19,734 nucleotides of DNA from Gammaproteobacteria bacterium (GTDB lineage: Bacteria; Pseudomonadota; Gammaproteobacteria; Pseudomonadales; UBA7434): assembly GCA_024280785.1 (NCBI GenBank), contig JAJRPK010000291.1, positions 1 through 19,734 of the forward strand, read 5' to 3'. The notes beneath the pieces are model-generated. The model searched no databases, was not told where the DNA came from, and saw only the letters and a program-made list of their open reading frames with translations. Each line of letters starts with the position of its first letter. The first letter of the stretch is position 1. Both the position numbers and the translations under genes were made by a program. Shown one piece after another: positions 7,425 through 15,593 of the stretch.

Positions 7425-7661
7425 ATCGATAAGCAGCAAAATATTCAAGATCCTTTTCTTCGTGCGTTGCTAAAAGAGCGGATACCGGTTTCAGTTTTTT
7501 TAGTGAACGGCATTAAGTTGCAAGGAGTGATTGATGACTTCGACCAATTTATTGTGAGCTTGAAAAATGTGACTTCGCAAGTGATTTTCAAGCACGCGAT
7601 TTCTACTATAGTACCGGCGCGGAATGTGCGAATTTCTTCCGACGAGGAATCAAAGCAATAA
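7425..7661 (+). CDS. hfq: RNA chaperone Hfq, apparent ATC start codon
   Basis: 78 residues from ATC 7425. The Sm1 and Sm2 motifs are intact: IQDPFLRALLKERIPVSVFL, NGIKLQGVIDDFDQF and FKHAISTIVP, including Gln8, Asp9 and the KH pair that forms the proximal RNA site. Hfq hexamers help small RNAs pair with mRNAs and affect mRNA stability. The frame has no ATG. The only standard alternative, TTG 7389, has no Shine-Dalgarno and would add 12 residues. With ATC as codon 1, the distance to QDPF equals that of E. coli Hfq (Q8, D9). The C-terminal tail is short and acidic (SSDEESKQ). The gene is not in the usual miaA-hfq-hflX cluster, so it may be a second copy. Product identity is very sure; the start is inferred. 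Confidence 0.93.
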   Translation: MDKQQNIQDPFLRALLKERIPVSVFLVNGIKLQGVIDDFDQFIVSLKNVTSQVIFKHAISTIVPARNVRISSDEESKQ

Positions 7662-7812
7662 CAATTATTAGTTAAAAAACTATGAGAAAGCCATAACCAT
7701 AATACAGTGCTAATGATCAATTAATAGAATTAAGTAATAAGCGCCAAGAATCGCTAGATCATCGTATACTATTGTTCCTAATAGTTATTGCTATCTGCAG
7801 TGTATATAGACC

Positions 7813-8811
7813 ATGCCACTTACTCTCTCTGTATTAGACCAATCCCTCGCTCGTTCGGCAGACCAAACCACAGAAGCACTACAAGAAACCTTATTAATGG
7901 CTCAGTGGTGTGAGCAACTCGGTTATAAACGGTTTTGGGTCTCAGAACATCATGCATTTCCCTCTGTCGCAGGTAGCGCTCCCGAAGTTTTGTTAGCGGC
8001 TATTGGCGCGGCGACAAAGACTATGCGCATAGGTTCGGGTGGAATAATGTTGCCACATTATAGTCCCTATAAAATCGCCGAGGTTTTTTCGATTTTGGCC
8101 AACTTATATCCCGGCCGGATTGACCTTGGTGTTGGCCGTGCGCCAGGTGCCGATATGACAACGGCAATGGCATTGGCAACCGATGGCAGGCCTAAGTTTG
8201 ATCGTTTTCCAGAGCTCGTGGAATCGCTTAGTCAATATTTATGGAACAGTAATGCCCAGCCCGTGGTTAGTCCTAAGCCTCCCAATGATTTGCCGCTATG
8301 GATGTTAGGCTCAAGCCCCGATAGTGCACAGCTAGCTGCACAACGAGGGCTTCCATATAATCTTGCAGCGTTTATTAATCCGCAAGTGGTGCCCGAGCAT
8401 ATTCACTTTTATCAGCAGAGGTTCCAGCCGAGTGAACGACTCGATAAGCCTTATGCCATTCTTACCTTAAGTGTTTACTGTGCCGATACTGAAGCACAAG
8501 CTCAGGCTTTGCAGTTAACTCACGATATTAATTTATTTCGATTTTTTACCGGGCAAGTCACAGGCCAAGCGGGAGGAGGGTTTATGACGCCGGAGGAAGC
8601 TCAGCTCTATCCCATGACGGCACAGCTGAGGGCATTTATTGATAGTCGTGAGAGCAGTCGAGCGGTGGGGAGCCCGGAACAAGTTCAACAAAAAATATCA
8701 ACATTGGTATCAAGCTACAATGTTGACGAAGTGATGGTGGTAACGAACATGCATTATTTGGCTGATCGCAAACGATCGTTCGAACTATTGAAAGAAGCCT
8801 TTCCCGAATAG
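7813..8811 (+). CDS. LLM-class flavin-dependent monooxygenase (YhbW/MsnO8-like)
   Basis: 332 residues, bacterial luciferase-like fold. Seen: the N-terminal LSVLDQSL strand, the RFWVSEHHAFP block, the MRIGSGGIMLPHYSPYKIAE block and GRIDLGVGRAPG, all typical of the MsnO8/YhbW group of FMN-dependent enzymes. The physiological reaction of this group is mostly unknown. The ATG at 7813 is set by alignment of the first strand; its Shine-Dalgarno is weak. A small inverted repeat, ACTATT-N6-AATAGT (7768-7785), lies just upstream. The gene ends 126 bp before fdsG on the same strand; no functional link to formate oxidation is known. Confidence 0.92.
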   Translation: MPLTLSVLDQSLARSADQTTEALQETLLMAQWCEQLGYKRFWVSEHHAFPSVAGSAPEVLLAAIGAATKTMRIGSGGIMLPHYSPYKIAEVFSILANLYPGRIDLGVGRAPGADMTTAMALATDGRPKFDRFPELVESLSQYLWNSNAQPVVSPKPPNDLPLWMLGSSPDSAQLAAQRGLPYNLAAFINPQVVPEHIHFYQQRFQPSERLDKPYAILTLSVYCADTEAQAQALQLTHDINLFRFFTGQVTGQAGGGFMTPEEAQLYPMTAQLRAFIDSRESSRAVGSPEQVQQKISTLVSSYNVDEVMVVTNMHYLADRKRSFELLKEAFPE

Positions 8812-8847
8812 GACACGAGTGAGTAGGTAGGTTGGTTTTTGTCAGTT

Positions 8848-8937
8848 CAAATATCCAGGGCAGCTCAGATATTCAGGACAACTTATATATACAGAATAGC
8901 TTATATATACAGAACAACCCACATATACAGGACAATT
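8848..8937 (+). repeat. Five 18-bp tandem repeats abutting the fdsG start
   Basis: Units at 8848-8865, 8866-8883, 8884-8901, 8902-8919 and 8920-8937; the last ends at the base before the fdsG ATG. Examples: TATATATACAGAACAACC (unit 4) and CACATATACAGGACAATT (unit 5). The core ATATnCAGrrCA is shared. The last unit supplies the fdsG Shine-Dalgarno (AGGA, seven bases before ATG). Because 18 bp is six codons, the array is open in frame with fdsG back to TTG 8839 and would encode hexapeptides such as YIYRTT, rich in rare ATA and AGA/AGG codons. No spacers, so not CRISPR. Confidence 0.85.
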
Positions 8938-9438
8938 ATGGTAAGCACAAACAACTCTAACCATTGGGATGTTAATCAAATCGAAAATATTGTTCGAGAT
9001 TGGCAAGATAAACCTGGTGCGTTACTACCGATACTACACGCTGTTCAAGATGCGCTGGGATACATTCCGCCAACTTGTTTGCCTATTATTGCCGAAGGCT
9101 TAAATCTATCGCGCGCAGAAGTGCATGGAGTTGTTAGTTTTTATCATTATTTTCGTTCAGCGCCTAGTGGAAAACATATTATTCAAATCTGCCGGGCAGA
9201 ATCTTGTCAGGCTTTAGGAAGTCGGGCGTTAGAAGCCCATGCAAAACATTGTTTAAATATTGATTATCATCAGACGACAATGGACGGTGAATTCACACTC
9301 GAACCCGTTTATTGTTTGGGAAACTGTGCTTGTTCACCGGCAATACGAATTAACGGCGATACTCATGGCCATGTCGATCAGAATAAATTTGATGATTTGC
9401 TATCGCTGTTAAGCACCCATGTAGTGGAGGTTCAGTAG
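8938..9438 (+). CDS. fdsG: NAD-dependent formate dehydrogenase gamma subunit (NuoE-like)
   Basis: 166 residues from ATG 8938. An N-terminal helical part (LLPILHAVQDALGYIP, EVHGVVSFYHYF) precedes a thioredoxin-like domain holding one 2Fe-2S cluster. The ligands are Cys85 and Cys90 (CRAESC), Cys126 and Cys130 (CLGNC), the NuoE/FdsG pattern. It passes electrons within the cytoplasmic FdsABG complex. ATG 8938 is preferred because AGGA is correctly spaced and the family starts near here. A longer reading from TTG 8839 would add 33 repeat-derived residues and is unlikely but not excluded. It is the first gene of fdsGBACD, one base before fdsB. Confidence 0.95.
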   Translation: MVSTNNSNHWDVNQIENIVRDWQDKPGALLPILHAVQDALGYIPPTCLPIIAEGLNLSRAEVHGVVSFYHYFRSAPSGKHIIQICRAESCQALGSRALEAHAKHCLNIDYHQTTMDGEFTLEPVYCLGNCACSPAIRINGDTHGHVDQNKFDDLLSLLSTHVVEVQ

Positions 9439-9439
9439 T

Positions 9440-11023
9440 ATGACTTCTGATACGGCTCCGATACTTTTTATTCCGCGCGATACTACGGCTTTGTCCTTGG
9501 GTGCAGATCAGGTAGCGGAGCAAGTGCAGAAAATCACAAAGAAAAAAAATATTGCCCTTAATATTGTTCGCAACGGATCACGCGGCTTGTATTGGCTAGA
9601 GCCAATGATTGAAATTGAAACGGATCGAGGACGGGTAGCCTACGGGCCGGTTAGCGTCGAAAAAGTCGAAGAATTCATGGCGGCCGAGTGCTGGAATGAA
9701 AATTCGCAACATCCTTTGTATTTGGGTTTGACTGAAGACATAGCCTTCTTGAAAAATCAGCAGAGACTAACGTTTAATCGAGTTGGCATAATTCAGCCAA
9801 CCAATATAAAGGATTATTGCGAGTATGACGGTTTTGCAGGTTTAACTAAAGCCCTGAAAATATCGGCTGAAGAAATTGTCGGAAATATTAAGTCATCGGG
9901 CCTCAGGGGGCGCGGTGGGGCAGCCTTCCCTACGGGGATTAAATGGCAAACGGTATTAGATACAGCCGCCGACCAAAAATATATCGTCTGTAATGCCGAT
10001 GAAGGCGACTCGGGAACTTACGCCGATCGGATGATAATGGAAAGCGACCCGTACTCCTTAATAGGAGGTATGACCATAGCTGCTTTAGCTGTGGGGGCTT
10101 CAATAGGCTATATATATTTGCGTGAGGAATACCGTCTGGCACTGCAAGTATTAAATCAAGCGATTGCAACGGCCGAGCAGAATGGCTATCTCGGCAACAA
10201 TATTTTAGCGAGCGGTAAAAGTTTTACTATCGAAATTCGTTTAGGTGCGGGTGCTTATATTTGTGGCGAAGAGACTGCGTTGCTAGAAAGCCTTGAGGGA
10301 AAGCGCGGAATGGTGAGAGCAAAACCGCCGCTGCCAGCAATAAGCGGCTTGTTTGGCAAGCCAACCGTAATAAACAACGTAATTTCGTTAGCGACCGTGC
10401 CTATTATTATGTGCAAGGGTGCGGACTATTACAAAGATTATGGCATGGGTCGATCACGTGGCACATTGCCGTTTCAGTTAGCGGGTAATTTAAAATATAC
10501 CGGATTGGTTGAGCTGGCCTTCGGCCCTCCACTGTCTACTTTGCTTAATGAATTCGGGGGAGGCACGCGCACTGGCAGGCCAATGAAGTCGGTTCAAGTG
10601 GGGGGACCGTTGGGCACTTACCTACCTATTCAACATTGGGACGTGCCGCTAGACTATGAATCGTTTAGTGACATCAATGCGGTGTTAGGCCATGGGGGTA
10701 TCGTTGTTTTTGACGACACGGTAGACATGAGCGAACAGGCACAGTTTGCGATGGAGTTTTGCGCTATAGAATCTTGCGGTAAATGTACTCCTTGCCGTAT
10801 AGGCTCGACCCGCGGGAGCGAGATTATTGAAAAGATCAGAGTAGGGCAAGAAGCAGAACATAATCAGCAATTGCTTGAAGATCTTTGCGATACTATGATT
10901 AACAGTTCACTTTGTGCGATGGGCGGAATGACGCCGTTTCCCGTTATAAGTGCGTTAAGATATTTTCCTGAAGACTTCAATGCTTCAGACGAGCATTCGA
11001 CCCATTCTTCGAGCAAATCTTAG
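9440..11023 (+). CDS. fdsB: NAD-dependent formate dehydrogenase beta subunit (NuoF-like, FMN/NAD-binding)
   Basis: 527 residues. The N-terminal part (about 1-110) is a thioredoxin-like domain typical of FdsB. The NuoF-like core follows: GLRGRGGAAFPTG (residues 154-166, NADH/FMN site), NADEGDSGTYADR, GAGAYICGEETALLESLEG, then the 4Fe-4S ligands Cys446, Cys449 and Cys452 (ESCGKCTPCR) and Cys492 (SSLCAMGG). It hands electrons from the Fe-S chain through FMN to NAD+. The ATG follows the fdsG stop after one base, indicating translational coupling. The tail after residue 510 is Ser/His-rich and non-conserved. Confidence 0.96.
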   Translation: MTSDTAPILFIPRDTTALSLGADQVAEQVQKITKKKNIALNIVRNGSRGLYWLEPMIEIETDRGRVAYGPVSVEKVEEFMAAECWNENSQHPLYLGLTEDIAFLKNQQRLTFNRVGIIQPTNIKDYCEYDGFAGLTKALKISAEEIVGNIKSSGLRGRGGAAFPTGIKWQTVLDTAADQKYIVCNADEGDSGTYADRMIMESDPYSLIGGMTIAALAVGASIGYIYLREEYRLALQVLNQAIATAEQNGYLGNNILASGKSFTIEIRLGAGAYICGEETALLESLEGKRGMVRAKPPLPAISGLFGKPTVINNVISLATVPIIMCKGADYYKDYGMGRSRGTLPFQLAGNLKYTGLVELAFGPPLSTLLNEFGGGTRTGRPMKSVQVGGPLGTYLPIQHWDVPLDYESFSDINAVLGHGGIVVFDDTVDMSEQAQFAMEFCAIESCGKCTPCRIGSTRGSEIIEKIRVGQEAEHNQQLLEDLCDTMINSSLCAMGGMTPFPVISALRYFPEDFNASDEHSTHSSSKS

Positions 11024-11039
11024 AGCGAGCAAATTAACG

Positions 11040-13964
11040 ATGCTGCAGTACTATGATCCTCAAAAAAATCCACACAGCCACAAGCATATGGATGCCAATA
11101 AAGATTTGGGTACTCCATCGGTAATACCTCACGGCGATACCGTGTCTGAATGGGTTAGCCTGAGAATTGATGGTCAAAATATTTCCGTGCCGGCGGGGAC
11201 TTCTATTCTACGCGCCGCCGCTTTAGCTAATATCAACATTCCTAAATTGTGTTCTACAGACTCCGTTGAAGCCTTTGGTTCCTGTCGTATTTGCTTGGTA
11301 GAAGTTGAAGGGCGTAAGGGGTTTCCATCCTCTTGTACTACGCCTGTAGAAGAGGGTCTGGTGGTGAGTACACAAACGGATAAAATCGCCAGTTTGCGTC
11401 GAAATGTTATGGAGCTCTATATATCAGACCATCCGCTAGACTGTTTAACTTGTTCGGCTAACGGCGATTGTGAGTTGCAAAATGTGGCGGGTGAAGTTGG
11501 TCTGCGCGAGGTTCGTTATGGTTTTGCTGGTAAAAATCATCTCGATGCTAAAAAGGATACCAGTAATCCTTATTTCACCTTTGATGCCAGCAAGTGCATA
11601 GTCTGCTCACGTTGTGTTCGTGCCTGCGAACAGGTGCAGGGTACTTTTGCTCTTACTATTGATGGCCGCGGTTTCGATTCGACCGTTTCGGCGGGGCAAA
11701 AAGGTAGTTTTATGGAATCAGAATGCGTGTCATGCGGCGCTTGTGTGCAAGCTTGCCCGACGGCTACCCTGATGGAAAATACGGTTATTGAACAAGGGCA
11801 AGCGGAACATGATGTAGTGACGACTTGCGCATATTGTGGAGTGGGCTGTGCGTTCAAGGCCGAACTGAAAGGTGATCAAGTGGTTAGAATGGTTCCCTAC
11901 AAAGGGGGCGAGGCTAATCGGGGACACTCCTGTGTTAAAGGGCGTTTTGCCTTTGGTTATGCGACGCATAAAGATCGCGTGACCTCTCCAATGATAAGAA
12001 ACGACATTGAAGAACCTTGGCGTCAAGTATCGTGGGATGAAGCGGTAACATTTGCGGCAAATAAAATTCGGGCCATTCAAAAAAAATATGGCAATGAGAG
12101 CGTTGGTGGAATTACCTCTTCACGTTGTACTAATGAAGAAACCTATTTAGTTCAAAAACTCGTTCGTGCAGCCTTTGGCAATAATAATGTCGATACTTGC
12201 GCGCGTGTTTGTCATTCGCCAACCGGTTACGGATTAAAAACGACGTTGGGGGAATCCGCCGGAACACAAACATTTGATTCGGTTGAAAAAGCCGATGTAG
12301 TGATGGTTATTGGTGCTAATCCGACCGATGCCCACCCGGTATTTGCGTCACGGTTAAAAAAACGCTTACGCGAGGGGGCGCAGTTAATAGTGGCGGACCC
12401 CCGTCGAATAGATCTCATTAAAAGCCCACATATAAAAGCCCGGCATCATTTAAAGTTATTACCTGGTACCAATGTGGCATTTATTAATGCGATGGCGCAT
12501 GTCATTGTCACCGAGGGATTAGAGGATAGCCGTTTTATTAGTTCACGCTGCGAAGAGCCAGCGCATCTTAGCTGGCAATTATTTATTACCGAAGAAAAAA
12601 ACTCACCCGAGGCGATGGAGTTATTTACCGGGATTCCCGCAAAAGATTTGCGCTCCGCAGCAAGGTTGTATGCCAATGCCAATAATGCGGCAATTTACTA
12701 TGGTTTAGGTGTGACCGAGCACAGTCAAGGTTCAACAATGGTTATGGGCATTGCCAACTTGGCAATGTTAACGGGAAATATTGGCCGTGAAGGCGTTGGC
12801 GTAAATCCGTTGCGTGGGCAAAACAATGTACAAGGTGCTTGCGACATGGGCTCGTTTCCTCACGAGTTACCGGGGTATAGGCATGTGTCGGACGATGCGG
12901 TTCGCCATCAGTTTGAACAAGCATGGGGAGTTACCATTAGTGACGAACCCGGTTTACGTATTCCCAATATGCTAGATGCGGCGGTTGCGGGAAGTTATAA
13001 AGGTTTGTACTGCCAAGGGGAAGACATAGCGCAGTCTGATCCCAATACTCAGCATGTAGAAAAAGCATTACGTAATCTTGAATGCTTAATCGTACAAGAT
13101 ATCTTTCTCAATGAGACGGCAAAGTTTGCTCATGTATTTTTACCCGGCGCATCTTTTTTAGAGAAAAATGGAACCTTTACCAATGCCGAGCGCCGAATTT
13201 CTCCGGTCAGAAAAGTTATGGCGCCGCTAGGAGGAAAAGAGGACTGGGAGGGCACGATGGCGTTGTCTAATGCCTTGGGCTACACGATGAATTATCAGCA
13301 CCCCTCTGAAATTATGGCTGAGATCGCCGGGCTAACACCAACTTTTAGTGGCGTTAGCTATGAACGCTTGGATGAAGAAGGTTCATTGCAATGGCCTTGC
13401 AATGCTGACCAGCCTCAGGGAACGCCGATAATGCACGTCGATGAATTTGTTCGTGGCAAAGGATTTTTTGCTATTACCGAATACGTACCGACCAGTGAAA
13501 AGGTAAGCAAGCGTTTCCCGCTGTTGTTAACGACTGGCCGTATATTGTCACAGTACAACGTAGGTGCACAAACACGGCGCACGGCCAATAGTGACTGGCA
13601 TCCCGAAGATGTTTTAGAAATTCACCCTCACGATGCAGAAGAGCGAGGTATCGTCGATGGCGATCATGTACGTGTAAGCAGTCGCGTCGGAGATACGGTA
13701 CTAAAAGCACAGTTAACCGAGCGAGTTCAGCCCAGCGTGATTTACACAACCTTTCATCATCCGGATAGCGGGGCAAATGTTATCACTACCGATAACTCTG
13801 ACTGGGCCACTAACTGTCCAGAGTATAAGGTAACCGCTGTTCAAATAGCCAAGGTCGTAACGGCTGATGGAATATCGGATTCTGAATCAAGTTGGCAGCT
13901 TCAGCACAAAGCATTTAGCGATCAACAAATAGCATTGATGAAAGAAAGCAACAGCAAAGCTTAA
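11040..13964 (+). CDS. fdsA: NAD-dependent formate dehydrogenase alpha (catalytic, molybdopterin) subunit
   Basis: 974 residues from ATG 11040. It oxidises formate to CO2 at a bis-MGD Mo or W centre. Fe-S sites in order: 2Fe-2S Cys71/82/85/99; His131/Cys135/138/144; ferredoxin-like Cys186/189/192/196 and Cys229/232/235/239; and the cofactor-proximal 4Fe-4S Cys263/266/270/298. The metal ligand is Cys391 (CARVCHSP; codon TGT, not a selenocysteine TGA), followed by His392. The C-terminal molybdopterin-dinucleotide domain includes LLLTTGRILSQYN. The frame extends back to ATG 10980, overlapping fdsB by 44 bp, but the extra 20 residues (IRPILRANLRAS) are not family-like, while MLQYYDPQK is. ATG 11088 is a third choice. 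Confidence 0.96.
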   Translation: MLQYYDPQKNPHSHKHMDANKDLGTPSVIPHGDTVSEWVSLRIDGQNISVPAGTSILRAAALANINIPKLCSTDSVEAFGSCRICLVEVEGRKGFPSSCTTPVEEGLVVSTQTDKIASLRRNVMELYISDHPLDCLTCSANGDCELQNVAGEVGLREVRYGFAGKNHLDAKKDTSNPYFTFDASKCIVCSRCVRACEQVQGTFALTIDGRGFDSTVSAGQKGSFMESECVSCGACVQACPTATLMENTVIEQGQAEHDVVTTCAYCGVGCAFKAELKGDQVVRMVPYKGGEANRGHSCVKGRFAFGYATHKDRVTSPMIRNDIEEPWRQVSWDEAVTFAANKIRAIQKKYGNESVGGITSSRCTNEETYLVQKLVRAAFGNNNVDTCARVCHSPTGYGLKTTLGESAGTQTFDSVEKADVVMVIGANPTDAHPVFASRLKKRLREGAQLIVADPRRIDLIKSPHIKARHHLKLLPGTNVAFINAMAHVIVTEGLEDSRFISSRCEEPAHLSWQLFITEEKNSPEAMELFTGIPAKDLRSAARLYANANNAAIYYGLGVTEHSQGSTMVMGIANLAMLTGNIGREGVGVNPLRGQNNVQGACDMGSFPHELPGYRHVSDDAVRHQFEQAWGVTISDEPGLRIPNMLDAAVAGSYKGLYCQGEDIAQSDPNTQHVEKALRNLECLIVQDIFLNETAKFAHVFLPGASFLEKNGTFTNAERRISPVRKVMAPLGGKEDWEGTMALSNALGYTMNYQHPSEIMAEIAGLTPTFSGVSYERLDEEGSLQWPCNADQPQGTPIMHVDEFVRGKGFFAITEYVPTSEKVSKRFPLLLTTGRILSQYNVGAQTRRTANSDWHPEDVLEIHPHDAEERGIVDGDHVRVSSRVGDTVLKAQLTERVQPSVIYTTFHHPDSGANVITTDNSDWATNCPEYKVTAVQIAKVVTADGISDSESSWQLQHKAFSDQQIALMKESNSKA

Positions 13965-13986
13965 ACAGGTGAGCCTAAACAGGTGA
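13962..13986 (+). repeat. Duplicated fdsA-stop/fdhD-start junction
   Basis: TAAACAGGTGA occurs at 13962-13972 (its TAA is the fdsA stop) and again at 13976-13986 (its GTG is the fdhD start), period 14. The first copy thus gives a Shine-Dalgarno-like AGGTG 12 bases before the real start. Confidence 0.8.
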
Positions 13987-14885
13987 AAGAAATAATTGAA
14001 CCAGTGGCCGATGGCAATGTAAGTGATGTTAACGTCGATGATAAAGCGTCAATATTTAGTCGAGTAAATACAGAACACAATGTGCGTTTGTGGCAGCAGA
14101 GTCAGCCTGATGCTTTAGTTGAAAAGATGGACCAAATTGCCAATGAGATCCCGGCGGCCTTGGTTTACAACGGGGTTTCCTACGCCGTTATGATGGTGAC
14201 ACCTTTTGAGTTAGAGGAATTTGCCCGGGGCTTTAGTTTAACCGAAGGTCTGATCGATCAGTTCAGCGATATTTATGACATTGATATAATGACTCACGAA
14301 CAGGGTACAGAGATCGCGCTGACAATTTCCAATAAATGCTTTCTTGCATTAAAAGAAAAACGTCGAAACCTGGCCGGTCGAACGGGCTGTGGTATTTGCG
14401 GTATTGAGTCGTTGGACCAGCTGCAACAAGCGCCACAGCTTCGAGGAACTAAACTTCCAGTGTCGCACTCCGCAATAGACCGGGCAACGTCATCGCTAAC
14501 TCAGTTTCAGCCGTTGCAACAATCTACCGGTGCCGTGCACGGTGCTGCCTGGTGTAACCTTGAAGGCGATATCGTTAGAGTCTGTGAAGATGTTGGCCGA
14601 CACAATGCTCTTGATAAGTTGATTGGCGCATTGTATGCAGATGGCGATCAAACTCATTTAAAAGAGGGCCGCTTTCAACAAGGCGGTTTTTTGTTGATAT
14701 CAAGTCGTGCCAGTTACGAGATGATACAAAAAGCAGCAAAGGCCGATATTGCGATAGTAGTCGCAGTATCGGCACCAACAAGCTTGGCGATTAGTACTGC
14801 AGAAAAAGTAGGGATTTCTTTGGTAGGATTTTCGCGGCAAGGGCGTCATGTGGTTTACGCTCACAGTGATAGAATTACACACTAA
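13983..14885 (+). CDS. fdhD: Formate dehydrogenase accessory sulfurtransferase FdhD (FdsC)
   Basis: 300 residues from GTG 13983, 18 bp after fdsA. FdhD/FdsC carries sulfur from a cysteine desulfurase to the molybdenum cofactor, without which formate dehydrogenase is inactive. The loop GRTGCGICGIESL holds the two sulfur-transfer cysteines, Cys136 and Cys139 (CxxC). Other family blocks: FELEEFARGFSLTEGLI, STGAVHGAAWC, EDVGRHNALDKLIGA, LLISSRASYEMIQKAA and ISLVGFSRQGR. The first 40 residues are variable, so the exact start is less sure; GTG 13983 has AGG close by. Confidence 0.95.
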   Translation: MKEIIEPVADGNVSDVNVDDKASIFSRVNTEHNVRLWQQSQPDALVEKMDQIANEIPAALVYNGVSYAVMMVTPFELEEFARGFSLTEGLIDQFSDIYDIDIMTHEQGTEIALTISNKCFLALKEKRRNLAGRTGCGICGIESLDQLQQAPQLRGTKLPVSHSAIDRATSSLTQFQPLQQSTGAVHGAAWCNLEGDIVRVCEDVGRHNALDKLIGALYADGDQTHLKEGRFQQGGFLLISSRASYEMIQKAAKADIAIVVAVSAPTSLAISTAEKVGISLVGFSRQGRHVVYAHSDRITH

Positions 14886-14952
14886 AGAAAAGAAGCGGTA
14901 ACTTTAAAAACACTCGTTAAATAAATCCAGCTAAAGTTATTTTATTCAGAGA

Positions 14953-15174
14953 ATGTTAATGCCAGAACAAGAACTACAGCATTTAGTAACAATGATTAAC
15001 CAAATAGCGGCTAATATTGCATCGACAGAGGGCGAAGCACGGCAGGTGGAATTGACGGCCGATCATGTTAAGCGGTTTTGGGCTAAATCGATGAGGGATA
15101 AAATTATAGTTTGTGCTGACGATGAGATATATGATCTTGGGGTTGTTGCCAGGAAGGCAATTTTTTTACTGTAG
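14953..15174 (+). CDS. fdsD: Formate dehydrogenase delta subunit
   Basis: 73 residues, matching the small FdsD family by LVTMINQIAANIAS, then HVKRFWAKSMRDKI. FdsD is needed for full activity of FdsGBA enzymes and is thought to act in assembly or cofactor maturation; it has no cofactor motif. ATG 14953 is used; ATG 14959 is equally possible, with AGAGA just upstream. It closes the operon, 67 bp after fdhD. The family motif is usually HxxKFWxPxMR; here the Pro is replaced by Lys-Ser. Confidence 0.9.
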   Translation: MLMPEQELQHLVTMINQIAANIASTEGEARQVELTADHVKRFWAKSMRDKIIVCADDEIYDLGVVARKAIFLL

Positions 15175-15593
15175 TTAAATTGGTAACTAAATTGATAGTG
15201 AAATAGGTAGTTTGTTTTTTTAGATTGAATGGAGAGAAGCGAGGGTAAGTTCCTGTCGAAGCGGGTTAGGTGTTCAGGGTTGAAGTTTCATGCTTCGATT
15301 GGGGGTGAGTGTCGGGGTCGCCCGACAGCGACCCACTTTTGTCAACAGCAACAAAAGCAGGCAAAAATGCCGTAAGCGTTCCGTCGCTTAAGCGCGGAAG
15401 CTTGCGAGCGTGGTTATTTGTGGACATCCACATCACCTGTTTTACACCAACTTTGGCAAGCCATTAAGGGCCGTAGTTTCGTTGATGCCTAGAATGAGCC
15501 TGGGGCGGCTCATTGATGGTCGCTCAAAGGAGTTGTGTAAAAGAAGTAAGGTTGTAAAGAATCATAGCTGTGTACGTAAGCGCAATCTATATA
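15175..15593. other. Intergenic region with inverted-repeat-rich stretch
   Basis: 419 bp between fdsD and the convergent PEP-CTERM gene, without a supported gene. Its middle (15266-15433) is full of short inverted repeats and is higher in GC than the flanks (separate entry). An open frame at 15410-15643 (+) has no family features and overlaps the PEP-CTERM gene, so it is not called. Confidence 0.5.
15266..15433. repeat. Inverted-repeat-rich element, possibly a dispersed or degenerate element
   Basis: Seen: GTCGGG-4-CCCGAC (15311-15326) competing with GGGTCGC-6-GCGACCC (15315-15334); CTTTTGT-8-ACAAAAG (15336-15357); TAAGCG with CGCTTA and TTCCG with CGGAA (15373-15399); TGTGGA-2-TCCACA (15419-15432). 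On the - strand a 55-codon open frame spans the stretch (ATG at 15433, stop at 15266), with residues such as LPRLSDGTLTAFLPAFVAVD; it has no Shine-Dalgarno check in its favour and no recognised family. The repeats suggest a structured or mobile remnant rather than a gene. Confidence 0.4.

Noticed and set aside
8848..8937. CRISPR-like repeats
   Set aside because: The 18-bp units are contiguous, degenerate and have no spacers; no cas genes are present.
10980..11039. fdsA start at ATG 10980 overlapping fdsB
   Set aside because: The extra 20 residues are read through fdsB coding sequence and do not resemble FdsA; ATG 11040 begins the family-like MLQYYDP segment.
12190..12235. Selenocysteine formate dehydrogenase
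   Set aside because: The catalytic codon in the CARVCHSP motif is TGT, so this is a Cys enzyme; no in-frame TGA occurs.
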